Shown: positions 49,266-62,456 of the stretch, piece after piece
Position numbering within the stretch: the first letter of the stretch is position 1
Layout of the letters: every line of letters begins with the position of its first letter
Source: Aromatoleum buckelii
GTDB lineage: Bacteria > Pseudomonadota > Gammaproteobacteria > Burkholderiales > Rhodocyclaceae
DNA: 64,000 nucleotides
Direction of reading: 5' to 3'
Assembly (NCBI RefSeq): GCF_012910785.2
Contig: NZ_WTVH02000010.1
Coordinates: 1,364,001-1,428,000 of the forward strand
The notes under the pieces: generated by a model
What the model was told of the DNA's origin: nothing
What the model saw: only the letters and a program-made list of their open reading frames with translations
The model's database searches: none
Program-made: the position numbers and the translations under genes

Positions 49266-50909
49266 TCACATCCCCTGATAGATCGGTCCTTCACCGCCCT
49301 GCGGCACGACCCAGTTGATGTTTTGCGTCGGGTCCTTGATGTCGCAGGTCTTGCAGTGCACGCAGTTCTGCGCGTTGATCTGCAGCCGCGGGTGGGTGCC
49401 GTCCGGATCGCGCACGATCTCGTACACGCCGGCCGGACAGTAGCGCTGTTCGGGCGCATCGTACTTCGCGAGGTTCACCGCGATCGGGATCGACGCATCC
49501 TTCAGCTGCAGGTGGCAGGGCTGGTCTTCCTCGTGGTTCGTGTTCGACAGGAACACGGACGACAGCTTGTCGAAAGTCAGCACGCCGTCGGGCTTCGGAT
49601 AGGCGATCTTGTAGCACTCGGACGCGGGCTTGAGCGCCGTGTGGTCGGCCGTGTTGTGCAGCGTCCACGGCGCCTTGCCGCGAAACACCTGCTGGTCGAT
49701 GCCGAACAGCAAGGAGCCCATCCACAGGCCTTTTTTCATGTAGGGCTTGAAGTTGCGCGTCTGGTGCAGTTCCTCGTACAGCCAGCTCGCGCGGAACGCT
49801 TCGGGGAACGCGGCCAGTTCGTCGCGGCTGCGCCCGGCGGCCAAGGCGCCGAAAGCCGCTTCGGCGGCGAGCGCGCCGGACTTGATCGCAGCGTGGCTGC
49901 CCTTGATGCGCGCCGCGTTGAGGAAACCTGCGTCATCGCCGACGAGCGCGCCGCCCGGGAACACCAGCTTCGGCTGGCTCTGCAGCCCACCGGCCGTGAG
50001 CGCGCGCGCGCCATAGGCCAGACGCTTGCCGCCTTCGAGGAACTTGCGGATCTCGGGGTGCGTCTTGTAGCGCTGGAACTCCTCAAACGGCGCCAGATGC
50101 GGGTTCGTGTAGTTGAGCCCGACGACATAGCCGACGGCGACGAGGTTGTCTTCGAGGTGATACGCGAAGCCGCCGCCGTACGTGGCGCTGTCCATCGGCC
50201 AGCCGGCGGTGTGCACGACCAGGCCGGGCACGTGCCGGTCGGCCGGCACTTCCCACAGCTCTTTCAGGCCGATACCGTAGGTCTGCGGGTCGATGCCGTC
50301 GCGCAGGCGGTACTTTTCCTCGAGCTGCTTGCCCAGATGGCCGCGACAGCCTTCGGCGAACAGCGTGTATTTGGCGTGCAGCTCCATGCCGGGCTGGTAG
50401 GCCGGGCCGGGCTCACCGTCGCGCGTGACGCCCATGTCGCCGGTCGCCACGCCCTTAACCGCGCCGCGCTCGTCGTAAAGAACTTCCGCGCCGGCAAAGC
50501 CCGGATAGACTTCGACGCCCATCGCTTCGGCCTGTTCGCCGAGCCACTTGACGACGTTGCCCAGCCGCACGATGTAATTGCCCTGGTTCAGGAAACAGGC
50601 CGGCAGCAGGTTGTTGGGCACTTTGCGCCCGCCGGTCTCGCTCAGGAAGATCACGCGGTCTTCGGATACCTGGGTATTGACCGGCGCGCCCTGCGCTTTC
50701 CAGTCGGGAATCAGTTCGGTGAGCGCGCGCGGGTCCATCACTGCGCCCGACAGGATGTGGGCGCCGATCTCGGAAGCCTTCTCGATCAGGCATACCGCCA
50801 GCTCCGTGCCTTTCTCGCTGGCGAGCTGCTTGAGCCGGATCGCCGCCGCCAGCCCTGCCGGGCCGCCGCCTACGATCAGGACATCGAATTCCATTGATTC
50901 GCGTTCCAT
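49266..50909 (-). CDS. Electron transfer flavoprotein-ubiquinone oxidoreductase
   Basis: This 547-residue membrane-associated FAD/4Fe-4S enzyme passes electrons from ETF, hence from acyl-CoA dehydrogenases, to ubiquinone. Seen: N-terminal FAD motif VLIVGGGPAGLAAAIRL and a C-terminal ferredoxin-like cluster site (CPAGVYEIV and NCVHCKTCDIKDPTQNI, giving four Cys). The ATG at 50909 follows GGAG by 6 nt; 50921 and 50894 are alternatives. ETF itself is not in the window. Confidence 0.95.
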   Translation of the reverse strand: MERESMEFDVLIVGGGPAGLAAAIRLKQLASEKGTELAVCLIEKASEIGAHILSGAVMDPRALTELIPDWKAQGAPVNTQVSEDRVIFLSETGGRKVPNNLLPACFLNQGNYIVRLGNVVKWLGEQAEAMGVEVYPGFAGAEVLYDERGAVKGVATGDMGVTRDGEPGPAYQPGMELHAKYTLFAEGCRGHLGKQLEEKYRLRDGIDPQTYGIGLKELWEVPADRHVPGLVVHTAGWPMDSATYGGGFAYHLEDNLVAVGYVVGLNYTNPHLAPFEEFQRYKTHPEIRKFLEGGKRLAYGARALTAGGLQSQPKLVFPGGALVGDDAGFLNAARIKGSHAAIKSGALAAEAAFGALAAGRSRDELAAFPEAFRASWLYEELHQTRNFKPYMKKGLWMGSLLFGIDQQVFRGKAPWTLHNTADHTALKPASECYKIAYPKPDGVLTFDKLSSVFLSNTNHEEDQPCHLQLKDASIPIAVNLAKYDAPEQRYCPAGVYEIVRDPDGTHPRLQINAQNCVHCKTCDIKDPTQNINWVVPQGGEGPIYQGM

Positions 50910-51076
50910 CCTATTCTCCATTTGTGTCCGCGATTGTTGGTCTGTAGTCGAGCGAACGGCAGTGTAATACACGCTCGAGGCACGACGCAGACGCGGGATC
51001 GCTGCGCAGCCGTCGAAAACATACGGAGCCGTATGTTACATTAGCTGCCGGTTCCAACCAACAGGACACTGTTTTC

Positions 51077-51481
51077 ATGGAAGATACTCGCAACCTTCAG
51101 CTCACGACGAAGATTCCGGTACGCTGGGGCGACCTCGACCGGTACGGTCACCTGAACAACACGCTGTATTTCCGCTATTTCGAGCAAGCGCGGATCGAAT
51201 GGATCGAGCAGAAGGACTTCCGTGTCGATCCCGACGAAGCCGAAGGCGTGGTCATCGTTCATGCCGACTGCACGTTCCTGATCCCGGTGAATTATCCGGC
51301 GACGGCGGTCGTCAAGGTGTTCGCGGGCGAGCCGGGACGCAGCAGCGTGATGAACTGGTACGAACTGTATGTCGAAGGCGACGATCGGCTTTTCGCGACC
51401 GGTTCGGCGAAGCTCGTGTGGATCGACAACCGTACCGGCAAATCCCTCCCGCTGCCGCCAAAGCTGCGCGAAGGGTTGTAA
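51077..51481 (+). CDS. 4HBT-family acyl-CoA thioesterase
   Basis: This 134-residue single hotdog-domain enzyme is similar to the YbgC/4-hydroxybenzoyl-CoA thioesterase group: VRWGDLDRYGHLNNTLYFRYFEQARIEW (split) carries the catalytic Asp. It should hydrolyse short or aromatic acyl-CoA. It is divergent from the ETF-QO gene across 167 bp. Confidence 0.87.
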   Translation: MEDTRNLQLTTKIPVRWGDLDRYGHLNNTLYFRYFEQARIEWIEQKDFRVDPDEAEGVVIVHADCTFLIPVNYPATAVVKVFAGEPGRSSVMNWYELYVEGDDRLFATGSAKLVWIDNRTGKSLPLPPKLREGL

Positions 51482-51550
51482 TGCGTCGTTCTTCGCCTGC
51501 TGCACGCTCACGCTTGGCGTACCCGGGCGGACCCCTTTGAGGAACATCGA

Positions 51551-52093
51551 ATGCTCATGAATCCCGCCACCTCCGCGCTCCTCGTCATCGACGTCCAGGA
51601 GCGCCTCGCTCCGGCGATCCACGACGGCGAGCACGTTGCCCGCAACTGTGCGTGGCTCGCCGGCCTTGCGGCGCGCGTCGGCGTGCCTGTCGTGGTGACC
51701 GAGCATTTCCCGGCAAAGATCGGCGCCACGCTGCCGGCGGTCGCCACTGCCGCGGCGGGCGCCGAGTTCGTCACGAAGGAATGCTTCTCGGCGCAAGCGG
51801 ACGGCTGCCTCGGCAGGACCGCCGCGGACGCCCGGCGGCAGGTCATCGTCTGCGGCACCGAGGCGCACGTGTGCGTGCAGCAGACCGCGCTCGAGCTGCG
51901 CTGGGCGGGCAAGCAGGTGTTCGTCGTCGCGGACGCGTGCGGTTCGCGCAATCCTGCCGACCGCGAGCTCGCTTTTGCGCGTATGCGCGCCCATGGCATC
52001 GAGATCGTGTCACGCGAGATGGTCGCGTTCGAGTGGCTGCAGCGCGGGGGCACGGAACTGTTCCGCGAGATCAACCGCGACTTCATCCGCTGA
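51551..52093 (+). CDS. Isochorismatase-family cysteine hydrolase
   Basis: A 180-residue cytoplasmic enzyme with the complete catalytic triad of the superfamily: Asp14 (LLVIDVQERL), Lys76 (EFVTKECFS) and Cys108 (GTEAHVCVQ). Relatives act on amides or imides; the substrate is unknown, and YcaC-like proteins are the nearest by eye. An ATG at 51557 is an equally possible start. It precedes pyrG by 105 bp. Confidence 0.85.
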   Translation: MLMNPATSALLVIDVQERLAPAIHDGEHVARNCAWLAGLAARVGVPVVVTEHFPAKIGATLPAVATAAAGAEFVTKECFSAQADGCLGRTAADARRQVIVCGTEAHVCVQQTALELRWAGKQVFVVADACGSRNPADRELAFARMRAHGIEIVSREMVAFEWLQRGGTELFREINRDFIR

Positions 52094-56041
<3,948 letters not shown>

Positions 56042-56093
56042 GCGCAAACTCGCGCGGCTGGCGTTTTGGCGGTCGCTGCAGCATGACATGACT

Positions 56094-56126
56094 GGGGCTG
56101 GCGCTCATCCGCCGGCCCCGTTTTTT
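56094..56126 (+). terminator. Rho-independent terminator after eno
   Basis: GGGGCTGGCG pairs with CGCCGGCCCC (one G-T wobble) around a 6-nt loop and is followed by GTTTTTT. It starts 53 bp after the eno stop. Confidence 0.85.
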
Positions 56127-56196
56127 CCACTCCGATGAATAACGCTGCTCCGCCTCCACGGATCCGTTGGCGGGCTTTTCGGCAAGACCTTCGAAT

Positions 56197-56472
56197 ATGC
56201 GTTGGCCCGTGATCGTTCTCGCCGTGCTGGTGATCGTCCTGCAGTATCCGCTTTGGCTGGGTAAAGGCGGCTGGCTGCGCGTGTGGGACGTGGATCGCCA
56301 GTTGCAGGCGCAGCGTGAAACCAACCAGCGCCTCGAGCAGCGCAACGCGGGACTCGAGGCGGAAGTGCGCGACCTGAAGTCGGGCAACGAAGCGGTCGAG
56401 GAGCGCGCGCGCTTCGAGCTCGGCCTGACGAAGCCGGACGAGATCTTCGTCCACACTCCGCGCAAGCCGTGA
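56197..56472 (+). CDS. ftsB: Cell division protein FtsB
   Basis: A 91-residue bitopic membrane protein of the FtsQLB divisome complex. It has one membrane helix at 3-20 (WPVIVLAVLVIVLQYPLWLG), a WLRVWDVDRQL segment and a leucine-zipper-like coiled coil (about 35-75), then a short periplasmic tail. Position directly after eno is the usual proteobacterial one. Confidence 0.93.
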   Translation: MRWPVIVLAVLVIVLQYPLWLGKGGWLRVWDVDRQLQAQRETNQRLEQRNAGLEAEVRDLKSGNEAVEERARFELGLTKPDEIFVHTPRKP

Positions 56473-56574
56473 TCGATCCGGGAGGCCGCTTCCCGCCCCG
56501 ATTTCTCGCGTCCGGACCTGCGTTTTATCGCCCGATCTGACTGACGCTTGGCTGTTGCGTCGCGAGGCGTTCAG

Positions 56575-57114
56575 TCAATTGGCCGCGACGAGCCTGCGCG
56601 CGCCGTCGATCCGGCTCCTGAAATACGGGTTGTCCAGCAGTTCGACGCGGACCCGCCCGCGGCTCGACGGGGCATGAACGAACCGGCCGTCGCCGAGATA
56701 GATTCCCATGTGCGAATGCCGCTGGTTGCGCGTATTGAAGAAGACGAGGTCTCCGGCCTGCAACGCGGGAATGGGGATCGGGCGGGTCAGTTGCGCGATC
56801 TGCGCCGCGTTGTGGGGCAGGCGGCGGCCACTGATCTGCTCGACGATGTAGCTCACCATGCCGCTGCAATCGAGCCCGGCTTCCGGGTTGCGGCGGCCGA
56901 AGCGGTAGCCGGTGTCGAGCAGGCCGAGGGCGAAGATCACCATCTCCTGCGAATGAAGGGGATCGTCGAGCGAGAAATAGCTGCCTTCTTCGCGGCGAGA
57001 TGCCGCGCCGGTCGCCGTGGCCGGGCCGTCCGTGGGGAGGCTGCTGCATGCGGCGAGCAGTGCGGTCGCGAGGACGGCGAGGAGTCCAGCCGAAGCGGGT
57101 GGGCGAGCGGGCAC
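56575..57114 (-). CDS. NlpC/P60 (C40) peptidase lipoprotein
   Basis: A 179-residue lipoprotein with lipobox LLAAC (Cys23) and a C-terminal NlpC/P60 domain. Catalytic residues appear complete: Cys83 (GLDCSGMV), His135 (HSHMGIYL) and His147 (FVHAPS). It is expected to cut stem peptides in peptidoglycan. The gene has no close same-strand neighbour downstream. Confidence 0.9.
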   Translation of the reverse strand: MPARPPASAGLLAVLATALLAACSSLPTDGPATATGAASRREEGSYFSLDDPLHSQEMVIFALGLLDTGYRFGRRNPEAGLDCSGMVSYIVEQISGRRLPHNAAQIAQLTRPIPIPALQAGDLVFFNTRNQRHSHMGIYLGDGRFVHAPSSRGRVRVELLDNPYFRSRIDGARRLVAAN

Positions 57115-57214
57115 GACGGGAATCCCTGATCGGTTTGGCGAAAGATATTCGACGCGTCGCCTGCGCGTCTACAGAAAACGACGATTTGGGGGGAGCAGTC
57201 GTTTCCTGGGGGGC

Positions 57215-57568
57215 TCAGAGGCGCTGATCCTGTGCCCTGCAATCGACGCTGGTTCCCCAGCCCGGGCGTTCGAGTTGCGCTTCCGCGCCCTGCAGGCGAA
57301 ATACCGTGTGGCCGTCGGAATATTTTTCGCCCGACCCCGCCGGCTGAACGGCCAGTGCGAAGATGCCGGCTCCCGTGCGCAGGCGAATGTGGTCGCGCAG
57401 GTATTCGACGGTAAAGCGCTCGCCGCCGGGACAGGCATAGCCGACGACGCGCGAGGCGTCGCGGGTGTAGGCGGTGCTCGCGAGCATGCCGGTGGCACCG
57501 CTCAATGCGACCAGCAATGCGATGCGGATTTTCAGGTTTGCTGCGCCGGGGCGCGGGATGTTCGTCAT
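57215..57568 (-). CDS. MliC-like putative lysozyme-inhibitor protein
   Basis: A 117-residue exported protein with an uncleaved or short signal sequence (about 12-34) and a small beta-rich domain: VGYACPGGERFTVEYLRDHI, RLRTGAGIFAL and SVDCRAQ with two Cys. The YxCxxG start and paired Cys resemble MliC-type inhibitors of lysozyme. It lies 10 nt after the SIMPL gene, on the same strand. Confidence 0.6.
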   Translation of the reverse strand: MTNIPRPGAANLKIRIALLVALSGATGMLASTAYTRDASRVVGYACPGGERFTVEYLRDHIRLRTGAGIFALAVQPAGSGEKYSDGHTVFRLQGAEAQLERPGWGTSVDCRAQDQRL

Positions 57569-57578
57569 GGAATTCCGC

Positions 57579-58286
57579 TTACTCGCTCAGTTCTATCGTG
57601 CCGCTGACCGTCACGGCAATTTCGCTTTCGCCCGCTTCGATCGCGACGGGGGCGGCCTCTGCGGCGAAGGCGGTGGTTTTCATCATCGGCCGGACCGGCG
57701 GGGACTCTCCGCCATAGCCGATCGACAGGTGGCGGATGCGATACGGCTTGCCGAGCGTCCCGGCGACCGCTTCGGCCCGCGCCTGGAAAGCCCGGATCGC
57801 GTCGCCTGCCGCCAGGTCCGCGACGCTCCTGCGTGTTTCGGGCGCCGGTTGCATCGCGAGACCGGACAGTGCGAGCTTGCCCTGGAGCTTGCCGAGCAGC
57901 TCCGATAGCGCCGGCAGGTCGCGGCTCTCGAGCTGGATCTCGGAGCGCATCCTCCAGCCTTCGATCCTTCGGCCTTCCTTGCCATAGACCGGAAAAGTGC
58001 TCGTGCCGGAACTCCTGGCCTTGACCGCCGGGTAAAGGCGCACCTGTTCGAGAGCCGAGGCGATCACCGCGTTGACCTGCGTCGCCAGCGGTGCGGGATC
58101 CGCGCCGTCCGCTTCGAAATACAGGCTCGCGATCGCCAGGTCGTTCGGCGCCGGCCGGCTCGCATCGGCCGAGAGGTCAACTGTCGGGACGACTCGTTCG
58201 GCGTGGGCGGTGGCGGAGGGTGAAGCGGCGAACATGACGAGCGCGAGCGGCAGGGCGAGGAAGTGTCGGGTTGCGCGATGTGCCAT
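57579..58286 (-). CDS. SIMPL (DUF541)-domain exported protein
   Basis: A 235-residue exported protein (signal peptide ending ATA-HAE) with a SIMPL/DUF541 domain: VDLSADASRPAPNDLAIASL, RIEGWRMRSEIQLESRDLPAL (split) and a C-terminal beta region ending TVSGTIELSE. Function is unsettled; relatives are linked to oxidative stress or signalling. It is followed 10 nt later by the MliC-like gene. Confidence 0.85.
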   Translation of the reverse strand: MAHRATRHFLALPLALVMFAASPSATAHAERVVPTVDLSADASRPAPNDLAIASLYFEADGADPAPLATQVNAVIASALEQVRLYPAVKARSSGTSTFPVYGKEGRRIEGWRMRSEIQLESRDLPALSELLGKLQGKLALSGLAMQPAPETRRSVADLAAGDAIRAFQARAEAVAGTLGKPYRIRHLSIGYGGESPPVRPMMKTTAFAAEAAPVAIEAGESEIAVTVSGTIELSE

Positions 58287-58415
58287 GGACGTAGCCGCAA
58301 TCGGATGGAATGGAGGTGGCGTCGATTTTGCGCCGCGGCGGAAGCGCTCAGGCGCGCAGTGTATAGACCATTCTCCACCCTTCGCGAGCGGAGATGTAAT
58401 TCCGTGTAAGTATCA

Positions 58416-58429
58416 GTATCCGCGGATAC
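58416..58429. repeat. Perfect palindrome GTATCCGCGGATAC, with a partial copy at 58503
   Basis: A 14-bp perfect palindrome; an 11-bp copy (GTATCCGCGGA) recurs at 58503-58513, 87 bp away. Both lie in the 260-bp gap between the SIMPL gene start and the gamma-carbonic anhydrase stop, upstream of the SIMPL gene. This could be a paired operator for that gene. No other feature was found in the gap. Confidence 0.45.
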
Positions 58430-58546
58430 GGGAGAACAGCGTGCTTTTTCGCTCGGTCGGCAACTCGCCAGCGCCCGGACACAGAGTGCGGCCCGCGTGC
58501 GAGTATCCGCGGACCAACGCACGCGACGGGTGTTGCAACGGGAAAG

Positions 58547-59089
58547 TTACTTCACCGATTTCAACGGGTTGATATGGCGCGACTCCGCCGCATACATCTT
58601 TGCATTGGCAACGTAGTTCGCCGCGTTCGTGTGCAGCCCGGCGATGTCCTCGTCCGACAGTTCGCGGATGATGCGTCCCGGCGAGCCGACGACGAGCGAG
58701 CGGTCGGGAATCACCTTGCCTTCCGGGATCAGCGCATTTGCGCCGACGATGCAATTCTTGCCGATCACGGCATGGTTCAGCACGACCGCGTTGATGCCGA
58801 TCAGCGAACCGTCGCCGACCGTGCAGCCGTGCAGCATCGCCATGTGGCCGACAGTGACGTTCGAGCCGATCGTCAGCGGCACGCCGTCGTCGTTGTGCAG
58901 GATCGAGCCGTCCTGGATGTTCGTGTTGTCGCCGATCACGATCGGGTCGTTGTCGCCGCGGATCACGACGTTGTACCAGATGCTCACATTGCGGCCGGCG
59001 TGCACCTGGCCGATTACCGTTGCGTTGTCTGCAACCCAGCAGCCTTCGCCAAAATCGGGAACGCGTTCGCCGAGGGCGTATATCGCCAT
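58547..59089 (-). CDS. Gamma-class carbonic anhydrase family protein
   Basis: A 180-residue left-handed beta-helix trimer protein with many hexapeptide repeats (VIGDNTNIQDGS, LTIGSNVTVGHMAML, IGKNCIVGANALI). The three His that bind zinc between subunits are plausibly those of HNDDG, GHMAMLHG and NHAVIG. Family members act as carbonic anhydrases or have lost activity (YrdA, PaaY). GGAGAG precedes the ATG. Confidence 0.88.
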   Translation of the reverse strand: MAIYALGERVPDFGEGCWVADNATVIGQVHAGRNVSIWYNVVIRGDNDPIVIGDNTNIQDGSILHNDDGVPLTIGSNVTVGHMAMLHGCTVGDGSLIGINAVVLNHAVIGKNCIVGANALIPEGKVIPDRSLVVGSPGRIIRELSDEDIAGLHTNAANYVANAKMYAAESRHINPLKSVK

Positions 59090-59188
59090 TCTTCACTCTC
59101 CATCGGGGCCGGGCGTCCAAGCGCCGGCAGCCCGCAATGATAACAGGTGGTGTTAGCATTCGCCGCTCAGTCAGATAGCGCCGCCTTC

Positions 59189-60034
59189 ATGCTCAGCTAC
59201 CGTCACGCCTTTCATGCCGGCAATCACGCCGACGTTCTCAAGCACTTCGTGCTGATCGAACTCCTGCGCTACTTCAACCGCAAGGAAAAACCGTGGTGGT
59301 ACGTCGATACGCACGCGGGCGCCGGCTGCTATGCGCTGGACAGCGAGCAGGCGGGGAAAAACGCTGAATTCTCGGGCGGAATCGGCCGGCTGTGGCAGCG
59401 GGACGACCTGCCGGACGCGATGCGTCCATATCTCGACGCGCTGGCCCAGTTCAACCCGCACGGCCGGCTGACCTTCTATCCCGGTTCGCCGGCGCTGGCA
59501 ATGACGCAGTTGCGCGAACAGGACCGCATGCGGCTGTTCGAGTTGCATCCGGCCGATGTCGCGTTGCTCGGGCAGACGTTCGCGCGCGACGTCCAGCGCG
59601 TCCAGGTGCGCAAGGCCGACGGTTTTTCGGCGTTGCGCGGCCTGCTGCCGCCGCCGTCGCGCCGCGTCGTCGTGTTGATCGACCCGCCATACGAGGTCAA
59701 GGAGGATTACCGCCGCGCCGTCGACACCGTGGCCGACGCGATCAAGCGCTTCCCGGCCGGAACCTACGTCGTCTGGTATCCGCTGCTCGCGCGTACCGAG
59801 GCACGCCAGTTGCCCGAACGCCTCGCGGACCTCGGTGCCGAAAACTGGCTCGACGTGCGCCTCGCGGTGAAAAAACCGCCGCGCGATGGCTTCGGCATGT
59901 TCGGCAGCGGACTGTATATCGTCAATCCTCCCTGGGTGCTGCCGCAGACGCTGGAGGCAGTGATGCCATGGCTCGCGGGCGTGATGGGAGAGGACGGCGA
60001 GGGGGGATTCGATCTGGAGCATCACATCGAATGA
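59189..60034 (+). CDS. rlmJ: 23S rRNA (adenine-2030-N6)-methyltransferase
   Basis: A 281-residue methyltransferase. Seen: MLSYRHAFHAGNHADVLKHF at the N-terminus, typical of RlmJ, the SAM site VDTHAGAGCYAL, and the catalytic DPPYE. The ATG at 59189 is chosen for that N-terminus. Overlap ATGA with the next gene indicates coupling. Confidence 0.93.
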   Translation: MLSYRHAFHAGNHADVLKHFVLIELLRYFNRKEKPWWYVDTHAGAGCYALDSEQAGKNAEFSGGIGRLWQRDDLPDAMRPYLDALAQFNPHGRLTFYPGSPALAMTQLREQDRMRLFELHPADVALLGQTFARDVQRVQVRKADGFSALRGLLPPPSRRVVVLIDPPYEVKEDYRRAVDTVADAIKRFPAGTYVVWYPLLARTEARQLPERLADLGAENWLDVRLAVKKPPRDGFGMFGSGLYIVNPPWVLPQTLEAVMPWLAGVMGEDGEGGFDLEHHIE

Positions 60035-60387
60035 GCGAACACGACAAGCTGCTTGCGCTGCGCGACGCGCTACGGGCTTTTGCGGCCGAGCGCGACTGGG
60101 AGCGTTTCCATACGCCAAAAAACCTCGCGATGGCGCTGGCGGGCGAGGCCGGGGAGGTGATCGAGCATTTCCAGTGGCTCAGTGCCGATGAGTCGGCGAA
60201 CCTGCCCGAAGAGCGGCGCGCTGAAGTGGCGCTCGAGCTGGCGGACGTTCTGCTGTATCTCGTTCGGCTCGCGGACGTCTTCGACATCGACCTCGGCGAG
60301 GCGGCACAACGCAAGCTCGCGCTCAACGCGGTGCGCTATCCTGCCGACAAGGCGCGCGGACGTTCGGATAAATACGACAGGCTGTGA
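60031..60387 (+). CDS. MazG-like nucleotide pyrophosphohydrolase
   Basis: A 118-residue all-helical NTP-PPase. Metal-binding acidic motifs are visible: AGEAGEVIEHFQW and ELADVLLYLVRLAD (ExxD). Members hydrolyse non-canonical dNTPs to monophosphates. It overlaps rlmJ by four bases. Confidence 0.88.
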   Translation: MSEHDKLLALRDALRAFAAERDWERFHTPKNLAMALAGEAGEVIEHFQWLSADESANLPEERRAEVALELADVLLYLVRLADVFDIDLGEAAQRKLALNAVRYPADKARGRSDKYDRL

Positions 60388-60476
60388 CCTTTGCGATGCA
60401 AATTCCGTGCGTCGCAATTGGGGCATGGAATCATTTCTGAAACAATAGCCGTCTTTTTGATTACGGAATTCAGCAC

Positions 60477-62060
60477 GTGGAGCTTCAGCACATCAGCGAG
60501 ATCGAGCGGGCGACCCGGAAAGGCCGGGCGGAGCTGTTTCGTCTCGGAACAGGCCTGATTTTCATCGTCGGCGGGATGTTGTACGCCGCGATGATCGGAC
60601 AGGGCGAGGGCGGAGTCATGCTCGCTGCGGCAGCCGCGGTCGGCTGCTACATGGCGATGAACATCGGCGCCAACGACGTCGCGAACAACGTCGGGCCGGC
60701 AGTCGGATCGAAGGCGCTGACGCTCGGCGGTGCGCTCGTGATCGCGGCGATCTTCGAGGCGGCTGGCGCGCTGATCGCCGGTGGCGAAGTGGTCAATACG
60801 ATACGCAGCGGAATCATCGACCCGGCCAGGATTCCGGATCCGGACACTTTCGTCTGGGTCATGATGTCGGCGCTGCTCGCCGGCGCGTTGTGGCTCAACA
60901 TCGCGACCGCGGTCGGCGCGCCGGTGTCGACGACACATTCGATCGTCGGCGCGGTGCTCGGCGCCGGCATCGCGGCGAGCGGGATGGGGATCGCCAACTG
61001 GGACGAGGTGGGCCGGATCGTCGTCAGTTGGGTGGTCTCGCCGCTGATGGGCGGAATCGTTGCGGCGGCGTTTCTCTACCTGATCAAGCGCAGTATCACG
61101 TACCAGCACGACATGGTCACGGCCGCCACCCGCATGGTGCCGTACCTGGTCGCATTGATGGCGTGGACGTTCGGCACCTATCTGCTGCTGAAAGGATTGA
61201 AGCAGGTCTGGGAGGTGGATTTCCTGACCGCCGTGCTGATCGGCTTCGGCTTTGCCGTTGCAGTGCTGTTTCTGGTCCGGCCGATGGTCGCCCGCCGCGC
61301 GCAGTCGATTGCCAACTCGAAGCAGAGTGTGAACCGGCTTTTCACTGCGCCACTGATCTTTGCCGCTGCGCTGTTGAGCTTCGCCCATGGCTCGAACGAC
61401 GTGGCGAACGCGGTCGGCCCGCTCGCGGCGATCGTCGACGTCCTCTCCGCCGGTGCGACCGAGATTTCGCGCTCGGCGCCGATTCCGCTGTGGGTGATGT
61501 TGATGGGGGCGCTCGGGATCTCGGTCGGCCTCGCGCTGTTCGGTCCGAAAGTCATCAAGACCGTGGGCTCGGAGATCACCGAGCTCGACCAGATGCGCGC
61601 GTACTGCATCGCTATGTCGGCGACGATCACGGTGATCATCGCCAGTCAGCTCGGGCTGCCGGTAAGTTCGACGCACATCGCGGTGGGCGGCGTGTTCGGC
61701 GTCGGATTCTTGCGCGAGTACCTGAAGAGCAACTACGCGCGCATGGTCGCCGACATCAAGGCGCATCACCCGGAAGGCGACCAGGCCGCCATCGATGCGT
61801 TCCTTGCCAGATTCGAAGTCGCGCCGATCGACGAGAAGGGCCAGATGCTGCGTGAACTGAAAGCCAAGGCCAAGCAGCAGCTCGATCCGGCCCACTTCTC
61901 GAAGATGGAGCGCAAGGGCCTGCGCAAGGTGTATCGCAAGGAACTGGTCAAGCGCTCGCAGCTGATGCGCATCGCTGCCGCCTGGGTGATCACCGTTCCC
62001 GCGTCGGCGCTGATGGCGGCGATCCTGTTCTTCATGATGCGCGGCATGATGCTCGACTGA
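60477..62060 (+). CDS. PiT-family inorganic phosphate transporter
   Basis: This 527-residue membrane protein with about ten helices imports phosphate (with metal) using the proton gradient. The two inverted PiT repeats show GANDVANNVGPAVGSKAL (about 62-79) and GSNDVANAVGPLAAI (about 305-320), plus GAPVSTTHS and LPVSSTHI. A cytoplasmic stretch (about 415-485) separates the last helices. It starts with GTG. PitA or PitB cannot be distinguished. Confidence 0.9.
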   Translation: MELQHISEIERATRKGRAELFRLGTGLIFIVGGMLYAAMIGQGEGGVMLAAAAAVGCYMAMNIGANDVANNVGPAVGSKALTLGGALVIAAIFEAAGALIAGGEVVNTIRSGIIDPARIPDPDTFVWVMMSALLAGALWLNIATAVGAPVSTTHSIVGAVLGAGIAASGMGIANWDEVGRIVVSWVVSPLMGGIVAAAFLYLIKRSITYQHDMVTAATRMVPYLVALMAWTFGTYLLLKGLKQVWEVDFLTAVLIGFGFAVAVLFLVRPMVARRAQSIANSKQSVNRLFTAPLIFAAALLSFAHGSNDVANAVGPLAAIVDVLSAGATEISRSAPIPLWVMLMGALGISVGLALFGPKVIKTVGSEITELDQMRAYCIAMSATITVIIASQLGLPVSSTHIAVGGVFGVGFLREYLKSNYARMVADIKAHHPEGDQAAIDAFLARFEVAPIDEKGQMLRELKAKAKQQLDPAHFSKMERKGLRKVYRKELVKRSQLMRIAAAWVITVPASALMAAILFFMMRGMMLD

Positions 62061-62102
62061 GCGCCGCGCCGCGCCTCGTTGCCGCCGTCGCCCTATCCCG
62101 CC

Positions 62103-62432
62103 ATGTTCTCCTTCGAACTTGCCGCGCTGATTCTGCTGTGCCTGCTCGGCTGGTTCTGGCTCGACAGCATCAAGGTGCGCGAGCTGGGCATACAGGCGGC
62201 GCGCAACGCGTGCCGGCGCGAAGGGGTGCAGTTCCTCGACGAGACGGTGTCGATCAGCACGCTCCGGCTCGCCCGCGATGCGGATGGTCGCCTGCGCCTG
62301 CGCCGCGTCTATGACTTCGAGTTTTCCGCCTCCGGCGACGACCGGCAATGCGGTTCAGTGATGCTGCTCGGCAACGAAGTCACGATGCTCGATATCGGCC
62401 CCCGACGCGCCTCGGAATTCACCCTGCACTGA
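62103..62432 (+). CDS. DUF3301-family membrane-anchored protein
   Basis: A 109-residue protein with one N-terminal membrane segment (about 3-20, FELAALILLCLLGWFWLD) and a small C-terminal domain with DETVSISTLRLARDADGRLR and RRVYDFEFSASGDDR. This matches DUF3301, of unknown function. It lies 42 nt after the PiT gene. Confidence 0.8.
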   Translation: MFSFELAALILLCLLGWFWLDSIKVRELGIQAARNACRREGVQFLDETVSISTLRLARDADGRLRLRRVYDFEFSASGDDRQCGSVMLLGNEVTMLDIGPRRASEFTLH

Positions 62433-62456
62433 CCCGCCCGGGCAACGCTCGCCGCC

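Noticed and set aside
60336-62348. A 670-codon minus-strand frame opposite the PiT transporter
   Set aside because: His/Arg/Asp-rich shadow of the transporter codons without domain signal.
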